Source: Clostridia bacterium
GTDB taxonomy: Bacteria; Bacillota; Clostridia; Oscillospirales; CAG-272
Length of the DNA stretch: 5,860 bases
Assembly (NCBI GenBank): GCA_017416885.1
Contig: JAFQAM010000056.1
Location: 1-5,860 of the forward strand
Direction of reading: 5' to 3'
Shown here: one piece after another, positions 1 to 5,174 of the stretch
Layout of the letters: every line of letters starts with the position of its first letter
How positions within the stretch are numbered: the first letter of the stretch is position 1
Notes under the pieces: generated by a model
What the model saw: only the letters and a program-made list of their open reading frames with translations
Told to the model about the DNA's origin: nothing
The model's database searches: none
Program-made: the position numbers and the translations under genes

Positions 1-1543
1 AAGCCTTGCAGGCGATAACGATATTGTAATCGCAGGCTGGATTTTCACACACTGCCACGGCGACCATATCGGCACATTTAACCTTTTCGTTGAAAAGTAT
101 CATGATATGGTAACAATCAATCAGCTTCTTTATAACTTCCCATCTGATGCTGATATTAAAGCAGGCGAAAGCAAGATGCTTGATGACTCAAAGCAAAGAT
201 ATACAAACTTTAAGAATGTTATCGCAACATACTTAGAAGAAACAGAAATAGTTAAGCTTCATAGCGGTTATAAATTCTACTATGCAAACGCGGAAATTGA
301 AATTCTTCAAACCTTTGAGGATTTATATCCAAGCACAGTAGCAAATTATGACTTCAATTCCTCATCTACTATATTTACAGTTAAAATTGAAGGACAAAAG
401 ATGCTATTTGTGGGCGACGTGTCCGACGTTGGCGCATCACGCCTTAATAAGACATTCGGTAATGCTTTAAAATCCGACTTTGTTCAAATAGCTCACCACG
501 GCATAAATAGCTCAGGCACAATCAAGCAAATGTATATGTATGCGGATGCAACATATGTTTTATATCCTGCTCCAAACGAATGGTACAGAAGCAATATAAA
601 TAACGAAGCAAACGCCTATATAAATAATAACGAAAGCATTAAGCAAATTTTCGTTTCAGGCTTGCAAACGGTAGAGCTTTACCTTCCATATGACGGTATG
701 CTTTACGATGGCGAAAGAGTTCCACAGCCAATCGTTAAAACTGAGGTAGATAGACCTGCAAATACAGTTGAAGTGCCTGATGCATACTTTGATTTAGATA
801 TGACAAACGGTGTAATAACAGATAAAGCAGGCAATGCAACAATAAATGTTACAAACGGCGCAGTTAAGGAAACAACAGTAACACATAACGGTGAGGAAAA
901 GACCGCAACCGCATTTACTAAGGGCGATAACGGTTATTACTATATGAACCTTAAGTTCAACGAAATTACAACCGAGGAGCAAATGAAGAATTTCATAATG
1001 GGCTCAACAACCTTTGAAATCTTTTTAAAGCTTGATAAGCTCCCAGGTAGTACCGTAGGACTTATTACATCCTGTAACGGTGGCGGCGTAACACTTTACT
1101 TGCGTAAACAGGCAGGTGGTCAGCTTAACTTCCAAATCGGCTCAACGAATCCTAATGAAAATGTTGACAGTGGCAATAGATATTCTGCGACAGTAGATAT
1201 GACCGGCTCAAGTCCTATTGCAGAGGAGGATAAGCTATTACATGTCGTTGGTAGCTATGATAGTAAAACAAATATGATGAAGCTTTACGTAAACGGTATG
1301 CTTGTTTCACAGGCAGACTTTGGTAGCGGAAGCTACTATGGCGGCTCAGGCGATGATACCGTAATCGGTATAGGCTATAATCCACAGTATAACCAAAACA
1401 ATGTTGAAGCAATAAGCAAGTACGCAGATTACGAGCTTTACGAGGCGAAAATTTACAATACTGCTTTAACAGATGAGCAGGTAGCCCAAGAATATTGGAA
1501 TTGCATTGATAATTTATTAGTTACGGAGGCAGAAAATGAATAA
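1..1543 (+). CDS. Metallo-beta-lactamase-fold (ComEC-like) protein with C-terminal LamG-like domain, 5' partial
   Basis: The reading frame is open from the window edge (first full codon at position 2), so the true start lies upstream; the ATG at 107 is internal because the catalytic motif precedes it. 513 residues are visible. Residues 17-22 read HCHGDH (nt 50-67), the HxHxDH metal-binding motif of the metallo-beta-lactamase fold. FVGD follows near residue 139 and AHHG at 164-167 (nt 491-502), an order and wording typical of the ComEC/Rec2-type hydrolase branch. Residues about 262-505 resemble a LamG/concanavalin-like jelly roll: an FEIFLKLDKLP strand, HVVGSYDSKTNMMKLYVNGMLV, and a terminal YELYEAKIYNTALTDEQV strand plus helix. 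Family knowledge suggests a metal-dependent hydrolase, possibly a phosphodiesterase or nuclease; substrate and export are unknown because the N-terminus is missing. LamG domains usually bind glycans or proteins, so a surface location is inferred. It overlaps the next gene by 8 bases. Confidence 0.9.
   Translation, partial: SLAGDNDIVIAGWIFTHCHGDHIGTFNLFVEKYHDMVTINQLLYNFPSDADIKAGESKMLDDSKQRYTNFKNVIATYLEETEIVKLHSGYKFYYANAEIEILQTFEDLYPSTVANYDFNSSSTIFTVKIEGQKMLFVGDVSDVGASRLNKTFGNALKSDFVQIAHHGINSSGTIKQMYMYADATYVLYPAPNEWYRSNINNEANAYINNNESIKQIFVSGLQTVELYLPYDGMLYDGERVPQPIVKTEVDRPANTVEVPDAYFDLDMTNGVITDKAGNATINVTNGAVKETTVTHNGEEKTATAFTKGDNGYYYMNLKFNEITTEEQMKNFIMGSTTFEIFLKLDKLPGSTVGLITSCNGGGVTLYLRKQAGGQLNFQIGSTNPNENVDSGNRYSATVDMTGSSPIAEEDKLLHVVGSYDSKTNMMKLYVNGMLVSQADFGSGSYYGGSGDDTVIGIGYNPQYNQNNVEAISKYADYELYEAKIYNTALTDEQVAQEYWNCIDNLLVTEAENE
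1525..1529 (+). promoter_or_regulatory. Ribosome binding site inside the end of the hydrolase gene
   Basis: GGAGG lies 6 bases before the ATG at 1536, within the last codons of the upstream hydrolase gene. It is a strong Shine-Dalgarno sequence at ideal spacing, and it is the main reason for calling the short 52-residue gene real. Because the upstream stop (1541-1543) falls after this start, translational coupling is likely. Confidence 0.8.
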
Positions 1544-1694
1544 ATATTTTGCACCAACAATTGAAATACAAAAAATTCATAGCGCCGATGTAATTACCGC
1601 AAGTGGCGGAGTAACAATTGGCGAGTTAAAGGGCTTTGACAACGGAGAGAGCAAAACAGCAATCTTTGACGCAGGCTTCTGGTTTAATAATTAA
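1536..1694 (+). CDS. Small 52-residue protein with DVITASG segment, function unknown
   Basis: The ATG at 1536 has GGAGG 6 bases upstream and overlaps the hydrolase stop by 8 bases; the frame ends at TAA 1692-1694. The protein begins MNKYFAPTIEIQKIHSADVI, continues TASGGVTIGELKG, and ends with an aromatic FDAGFWFNN tail. There is no hydrophobic signal peptide or membrane segment and no cysteine. The pattern Lys-Tyr-x-x-Pro-x-x-Glu at the start, followed by Asp-Val-Ile-Thr-Ala-Ser-Gly around residue 20, reminds me of short uncharacterised proteins common in gut Clostridia; that is recollection, not a search result. The layout, a constant-looking first half and a Gly-rich tail, could fit a peptide precursor, but no modifying enzyme or transporter is visible beside it. 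A coupled accessory subunit of the hydrolase is equally possible. The existence of the gene is well supported; its role is not. Confidence 0.75.
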   Translation: MNKYFAPTIEIQKIHSADVITASGGVTIGELKGFDNGESKTAIFDAGFWFNN

Positions 1695-1697
1695 GCT

Positions 1698-2066
1698 ATG
1701 AAAAGAATATTAATTTTATCACTTATCCTCATTTTCATATTGCTATGCTCCTGCGGCGATACAGCGGATACCGACTTAACAAGCGATACACAATCAAATA
1801 TCGCATCGGACACCGCTACCGACACAGAGCAAGCAACAGACACAACTACCGATACAAGCACCGTCGATAGCGACACAGATACGGACACAAACACGGATAC
1901 CGAAACTGACACAGACACAGATACCGATACTGACACGGAAACAGACAACACTACCGACACTGAAACCGACACCGACACCAATACAGACACCGAAAACGGC
2001 GACGAAAACATCAACCAAAACGGCGGTGGCGCAAACGAGGATTTGTGGACAGACAATAAGCAATAA
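1698..2066 (+). CDS. Asp-Thr repeat lipoprotein without a folded domain
   Basis: 122 residues. Residues 1-18 form a lipoprotein signal peptide (MKR, then a strongly hydrophobic stretch) with a lipobox LCSC, so Cys19 would be lipidated and the protein held on the outer face of the cytoplasmic membrane. The mature part is about 104 residues of low complexity, dominated by Asp and Thr: degenerate DT pairs from residue 21, almost unbroken at 58-99, then a short NGDENINQNGGGANEDLW tail. It is strongly acidic, with Lys only at the penultimate residue. Such DT tracts usually act as a linker between the lipid anchor and a folded domain, which is absent here, so this is either a spacer-only surface protein or a gene that lost its 3' part. 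It starts 3 bases after the preceding stop, in the same frame, with no convincing ribosome binding site; reinitiation from the upstream gene is likely. A terminator follows directly. Confidence 0.8.
   Translation: MKRILILSLILIFILLCSCGDTADTDLTSDTQSNIASDTATDTEQATDTTTDTSTVDSDTDTDTNTDTETDTDTDTDTDTETDNTTDTETDTDTNTDTENGDENINQNGGGANEDLWTDNKQ
1869..1994 (+). repeat. Degenerate GACACN/GATACN coding repeat (Asp-Thr tract)
   Basis: This is the densest part of the low-complexity tract, with 6-base units that alternate GAC/GAT for Asp and ACA/ACC/ACT/ACG for Thr, with occasional GAA and AAC. The codons vary while the Asp-Thr pattern is kept, which argues for selection on the protein rather than fresh slippage. 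It matches residues 58-99 of the lipoprotein. Confidence 0.85.
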
Positions 2067-2070
2067 AAAG

Positions 2071-2105
2071 AACACGCAGACTGCACGGTCTGCGTGTTTT
2101 TTTTT
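2071..2105. terminator. Strong intrinsic terminator, probably bidirectional
   Basis: An 11-bp perfect stem (AACACGCAGAC at 2071-2081 with GTCTGCGTGTT at 2088-2098) encloses the 6-base loop TGCACG. On the plus strand a T run covers 2097-2105, ending the operon just 4 bases after the lipoprotein stop. On the minus strand the stem is followed by TTCTTTTTA, so it should also stop transcription from the convergent metallopeptidase gene, whose stop is at 2128-2130. Confidence 0.9.
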
Positions 2106-2127
2106 ATGATAATTAAATTTTGAGGCT

Positions 2128-4116
2128 TTAAATTGTATCACTCTTAGAGCTGTTTTCGCTCTTATCCATAGCAACAAAGTCCATTTTATTATACAGGCTG
2201 CACATATCCTCAATGAAATCATCTACAAGGCTGTCATCGTAGCTCTTGCCAATGCTATCATAGAAAAGAGTAGCTTTCTTTGAAGCGGTTAAGCTTGATG
2301 CGCCAAGCTTGCTAAGATAGTCGTACATATCATCTGAAATTTTCTTGATTGCAGGATACATTGACGGATTTTCCCCTAAAAGCGTATTAAGAGAAACCGC
2401 GTGGTCTATGGTAATACTGCTGATTTCCGGCTTTTGAAGCTTGTAATCACCTGATTTATTGCAATATGTATAAACGATGTATTTGTCCGCTAAGGTAATG
2501 CTTTTGTTGATATTAAGCTCAAGACGCTTGATTTTTCCGTGCTGTACAAATGAAGAGCCATCGCTTGAAATTATGTATTTCATATGATTAAGCCTGTCCG
2601 TCATAACGATCTCAAGCTTGCTTCTTAAAGCCTTTCTTTTTGCGGTCAGCTTCATAGCAAGACGCATAGGGAATGCTATATTTTCATAATATCTGTCCTG
2701 AGTTCTCAGCCTTGCAATATAAATCCTGTCAAGAGTGGCTTTTGAGTAAATATATACGCCAATTGCATCGTATTTTGATTTTATTGTTGACTCGGTGGTA
2801 TTTAAATGCGTCTTTATTGTTTTGTCGCTTGATACTGCGCGTCCCTCATAAGCAAGGGCGACCTCGAAAAAGCGGCTGAATGCTGAGCATCTGTTACCCA
2901 TTGTGTGCTTCGCGCAGGAATATAGCTGATTTTTCTTTGCTTCCTTTAAATGCTCATTGGCGATAACAAGAAGCATTACTCTTGCTTCCTTGGACAAACG
3001 GAGAAATAGCTCAATAAATGAGAATGAAATTTCACTTGGCTGAAGTGACCTTGCAAATTTGTCAAGCACATCATCAAAAAGCATATTAAGATATGTTATG
3101 TAGCTTTTTTGAGAACCGTCCGTTAAATCCGTTAAAATCGCTTCATAAGCTTCCTCAAGCTCTGTTTTTCTCTTGTCTAATGTTGTTGGTTTCGCGGTAG
3201 ATTTTCCCTTTCTTTTAGCAGAAGCTTTATTTACAGCAGAAGCTTTATTTACATTAGGGGCTTTATTTTTTGCATATTTTTTTGGAAATACCTTTCTCAT
3301 AGAAGCGGAAAGTGATTTTAAAAATTCTGCAAGATAAGGATTATCCTCTAAAAGAATATCGATTGCTTTTTCCATGCTTTCGCAGGAGGCATCAAGAATA
3401 AGCTTAAAGCGCTCCCATGTTTTAATATACTGAGCGCCTGAATAGGGATACCAGGTGATGCAATTCTTCCATCTGTATTCAATGCTTTGACCGTGGTTTT
3501 TCTTTGAATATTCGTTTTCGAAAAACGAGGCAAGCGACTCTAAAATTACAGCGGTAATATAATCGCCTCTGTATAGCTCTGATGAGCTATACTGTCTTGC
3601 GTATTCAAAGTGATAGCCGTGAAATGCTTCGTGAGCATAAACTACATCAAATAAATCACCGTTTTCCGCAATGCTGTTTGTATAAAGAGTAATTTTTCTT
3701 TCACTGTCGCAGTAATTTCCTAAAACACAGGAAGAAAAGCGTCTATTCATATTCACCTGGTCAATTAACCTACATACAAAATCAAGGCAAACGCTTTCCC
3801 TTTGCTCCTTAGAGAGTAATTTATAAGCCTCATAGGAAATATCATATAGCGCCTGCGCGTTATTAGCCATATCAAGCTGCTCAAGAAGCATCTTGTCCGT
3901 GATTTTTAAAAGCTCCTTCAAAAGCTTCTTTAACTCCGATAGCGACATTGGCTTATATGAGGATTTTTTTCTTTCCTCAGAAAGCTCATTTGCAACATTG
4001 ATTGATAAAAAGGGGATAGGAGCGCCTTTCAAAAATGAATAAAATTCATCAAGGTAAGCTTCAACATTTTCAAGTGTGATTTCATTAGTAGAGGGAATAA
4101 ATGAAAGCTTGTCCAT
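2128..4116 (-). CDS. Putative HExxH zinc metallopeptidase with unrecognised C-terminal half
   Basis: 662 residues, starting at ATG 4114-4116 with AAGGAG (4125-4130) 8 bases upstream. There is no signal peptide or membrane segment, so it is probably cytoplasmic. Residues 162-166 are HEAFH (nt 3619-3633) in VVYAHEAFHGYHFEY, a zinc-binding HExxH motif; 27 residues after the second His, ILESLASFFE supplies Glu193 as a plausible third ligand, as in gluzincin-type peptidases. Residues about 280-312 form a Lys/Ala/Asn/Ser linker encoded partly by an 18-bp repeat. The second half (about 315-640) is mixed helix and strand with many basic residues around 485-530, and a C-x2-H-x5-C cluster at 401-410; I do not recognise it. 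Peptidase activity is inferred from the motif only, and the substrate is unknown. It is a stand-alone unit with its own promoter, converging on the plus-strand operon and sharing its terminator. Confidence 0.85.
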   Translation of the reverse strand: MDKLSFIPSTNEITLENVEAYLDEFYSFLKGAPIPFLSINVANELSEERKKSSYKPMSLSELKKLLKELLKITDKMLLEQLDMANNAQALYDISYEAYKLLSKEQRESVCLDFVCRLIDQVNMNRRFSSCVLGNYCDSERKITLYTNSIAENGDLFDVVYAHEAFHGYHFEYARQYSSSELYRGDYITAVILESLASFFENEYSKKNHGQSIEYRWKNCITWYPYSGAQYIKTWERFKLILDASCESMEKAIDILLEDNPYLAEFLKSLSASMRKVFPKKYAKNKAPNVNKASAVNKASAKRKGKSTAKPTTLDKRKTELEEAYEAILTDLTDGSQKSYITYLNMLFDDVLDKFARSLQPSEISFSFIELFLRLSKEARVMLLVIANEHLKEAKKNQLYSCAKHTMGNRCSAFSRFFEVALAYEGRAVSSDKTIKTHLNTTESTIKSKYDAIGVYIYSKATLDRIYIARLRTQDRYYENIAFPMRLAMKLTAKRKALRSKLEIVMTDRLNHMKYIISSDGSSFVQHGKIKRLELNINKSITLADKYIVYTYCNKSGDYKLQKPEISSITIDHAVSLNTLLGENPSMYPAIKKISDDMYDYLSKLGASSLTASKKATLFYDSIGKSYDDSLVDDFIEDMCSLYNKMDFVAMDKSENSSKSDTI
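3218..3271 (-). repeat. 18-bp tandem repeat in the metallopeptidase linker
   Basis: Two identical 18-base units (GCAGAAGCTTTATTTACA on the plus strand, at 3218-3235 and 3236-3253) are followed by a degenerate third (3254-3271). Because 18 is a multiple of three, the array adds six residues per unit and gives KAPNVN, KASAVN, KASAKR at residues about 282-300. The identical copies suggest a recent duplication in a flexible linker whose length may vary between strains. Confidence 0.85.
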
Positions 4117-4147
4117 AATAATGTCTCCTTTGCTTTAAGATATATTC

Positions 4148-4176
4148 AGTATATCACGCATAGGTGAAAAAGTAAA
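4148..4176 (-). promoter_or_regulatory. Promoter of the metallopeptidase gene
   Basis: On the minus strand TTTACT (4171-4176) and TATACT (4148-4153) are 17 bases apart, with a TG one base before the -10 (extended -10). The -35 matches four of six consensus bases. Transcription would start near 4141, giving a leader of about 25 bases before the ATG at 4116. This makes the gene independent of the lipoprotein gene upstream. Confidence 0.6.
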
Positions 4177-4220
4177 TAGCAAATATAATTGAAATATTGT
4201 TTTAACCGGCAGAAGAGAAT

Positions 4221-4251
4221 AAAAGAATACGCAGAGAGCAACTCTCTGCGT
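4221..4251 (-). terminator. Intrinsic terminator of the 235-residue lipoprotein gene
   Basis: A 10-bp perfect stem (4229-4238 with 4242-4251) closes a 3-base loop. Read on the minus strand it begins 9 bases after the stop codon and is followed by ATTCTTTT, a moderate U-rich tail. The outer stem and flanks closely match those of the terminator at 2071-2105. On the plus strand only TTTT follows at a short distance, so termination in that direction would be weaker, and no plus-strand gene needs it. Confidence 0.75.
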
Positions 4252-4259
4252 GTTTTGAT

Positions 4260-4967
4260 TTAGAATGTATAGCCGTATTCACATCTCCAGTTGGTGTATT
4301 CGTGCCACCAAACGCCAAATAAACCGGGACCGCCTGAGTAAATTTCGTAAAGCAATGTAACCTCAACCGAGGAAATTGTTTTTCCACTATCAATATTTGA
4401 AGCGGAAAGCATATCAAGTGACATTCCTTTTTCTGCATTTTTAAAGAAATCTGTTTTAGAAACAGCGCTTTCGGTACCGTCTGTATACTTGATTTTAATA
4501 TAGTAAGCGCCAACACCGATAGCTGAATTGATGTTAGTATCAAGCGCGCCAATATCGTTGTCAGTGTTTATCCAAAGAGATTCAGCACCGTTTTTAGTGC
4601 CGTCCTCACTAACCAACGCGCCTAAATTTTGAGTAACCTTGAATTTTAATCCAAAATCCTTTTCGCTTACAATCTTGTAGCCGTTTTCCACCTTCTCACA
4701 GCCGTAAAGGTCCAATGTACCAAGGTCAATGTTATTGTGCCTTGATACCCAATTTGAATTGCTTTCCTGAACGCTCTTGTCGTATTTGTAGCCGTCCTTG
4801 CAGTTACTACGGTACATAATGCTTGAAATTACATCGTACTGATTACCGATTTCTGTATCCCCGCTTCCGCTATCTAAAGCGCCGCTGTCAGTGTCACCAA
4901 TCCCACCGCAAGCAAATAAAGAAACGCAAAGCACCGCCAAAAGAATTAATGATATTATTCTTTTCAT
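4260..4967 (-). CDS. Lipoprotein of unknown function
   Basis: 235 residues; ATG at 4965-4967 with AAGGAG (4974-4979) 6 bases upstream. Residues 1-19 are a lipoprotein signal peptide with lipobox LFAC, so Cys20 would carry the lipid and the protein would sit on the outside of the membrane. Residues 21-43 form a short Gly/Asp/Ser/Thr linker, and about 44-235 a single domain with alternating hydrophobic strands, such as YKIVSEKDFGLKFKVTQNLG and GAYYIKIKYTDGTESAV, suggesting a beta-sandwich. The C-terminus is aromatic (VWWHEYTNWRCEYGYTF). Three Cys remain in the domain (56, 90, 229). I do not recognise a family; a ligand- or glycan-binding surface protein is only a guess from the fold impression. 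The gene has its own full-consensus promoter and a terminator, so it is a single-gene unit. Its signal peptide resembles that of the Asp-Thr lipoprotein, but the mature domains are unrelated. Confidence 0.88.
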   Translation of the reverse strand: MKRIISLILLAVLCVSLFACGGIGDTDSGALDSGSGDTEIGNQYDVISSIMYRSNCKDGYKYDKSVQESNSNWVSRHNNIDLGTLDLYGCEKVENGYKIVSEKDFGLKFKVTQNLGALVSEDGTKNGAESLWINTDNDIGALDTNINSAIGVGAYYIKIKYTDGTESAVSKTDFFKNAEKGMSLDMLSASNIDSGKTISSVEVTLLYEIYSGGPGLFGVWWHEYTNWRCEYGYTF

Positions 4968-4996
4968 AACTAACTCCTTAAAATATTCTTTAAAAA

Positions 4997-5025
4997 ATTA
5001 TATCATAATTTCCTTTTATTGTCAA
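4997..5025 (-). promoter_or_regulatory. Full-consensus promoter of the lipoprotein gene
   Basis: On the minus strand TTGACA (5020-5025) and TATAAT (4997-5002) are separated by exactly 17 bases, with TG one base before the -10. Both hexamers match the housekeeping sigma factor consensus perfectly. The start would be near 4990, giving a leader of about 22 bases that carries the AAGGAG site. Strong constitutive expression is predicted unless a repressor acts. Confidence 0.88.
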
Positions 5026-5106
5026 GAAAAGCTTGATAGCATTGACAGAATGCAGACGGCAAAGAAAAAGGTCGACGAAAAAATGGAGATAATTTAATAG
5101 AATCTA
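5026..5106. other. Spacer between divergent promoters with possible gene-end remnant
   Basis: This stretch separates the two divergent promoters. On the plus strand the frame ending at TAA TAG (5095-5100) reads KLDSIDRMQTAKKKVDEKMEII, a plausible charged helical protein end, but it has no ribosome binding site, and its frame runs back into the minus-strand promoter. An ATG at 5050 would give only 15 residues. It may be the decayed 3' end of a gene displaced when the downstream AlbA_2 gene arrived, or simple chance. Nothing else is visible here. Confidence 0.25.
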
Positions 5107-5135
5107 TTGACAGTAATGCTAATAACAGATATAAT
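5107..5135 (+). promoter_or_regulatory. Full-consensus promoter of the AlbA_2 gene
   Basis: TTGACA (5107-5112) and TATAAT (5130-5135) are 17 bases apart, a perfect match to the housekeeping consensus. Transcription would start near 5142, inside the tandem palindromes that follow, leaving a leader of about 33 bases that contains GGAGG (5164-5168). Confidence 0.88.
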
Positions 5136-5137
5136 AT

Positions 5138-5158
5138 CGTTAGTAACCGTTAGTAACG
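5138..5158 (+). promoter_or_regulatory. Tandem palindromes at the transcription start, likely operator
   Basis: The 10-base unit CGTTAGTAAC occurs twice in direct tandem (5138-5147, 5148-5157). Each holds the 9-base palindrome GTTA-G-TAAC, and the second extends to CGTTAGTAACG. The centres are 10 bases apart, about one helical turn, and the pair covers the predicted start site just after a perfect promoter. This is the layout expected for a repressor that binds cooperatively on one face of the helix. The binding protein is not identified; autoregulation by the downstream gene product is possible. Confidence 0.6.
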
Positions 5159-5174
5159 GAATTGGAGGTAAAAT

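Noticed and set aside
107..109. ATG at 107 as the start of the hydrolase gene
   Set aside because: The same frame is open to the window edge, and the HCHGDH metal motif is encoded before this ATG.
794..1412. Two short minus-strand frames (62 and 65 residues) inside the LamG region
   Set aside because: They lie wholly opposite a well-supported coding region, are Cys/Tyr-rich and have no ribosome binding site.
1691..2222. Minus-strand open frames rich in Val-Ser or Val-Cys-Ile opposite the Asp-Thr lipoprotein
   Set aside because: They are antisense readings of the GACACN repeat; they cross the terminator and lack ribosome sites.
2673..2879. Plus-strand 68-residue frame inside the metallopeptidase gene
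   Set aside because: It is antisense to a strong coding region and has no Shine-Dalgarno sequence or promoter.
3218..3271. Short tandem repeats as a CRISPR array
   Set aside because: The 18-base units abut without spacers and are in frame within a coding linker.
3348..3533. Second minus-strand frame of 61 residues within the metallopeptidase gene
   Set aside because: It is an out-of-frame shadow of the long gene, with no initiation signal of its own.
4202..4552. Minus-strand 116-residue frame overlapping the lipoprotein end
   Set aside because: It is out of frame with the lipoprotein, runs through the terminator hairpin and has no ribosome site.
5042..5047. A second plus-strand TTGACA as a promoter
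   Set aside because: No -10-like hexamer lies 16-18 bases downstream; the full promoter is at 5107-5135.
4891..5097. Plus-strand 68-residue frame across the divergent promoter region
   Set aside because: It begins antisense to the lipoprotein signal peptide, crosses that gene's promoter and has no ribosome site; only its last residues look protein-like and are noted as a possible remnant.
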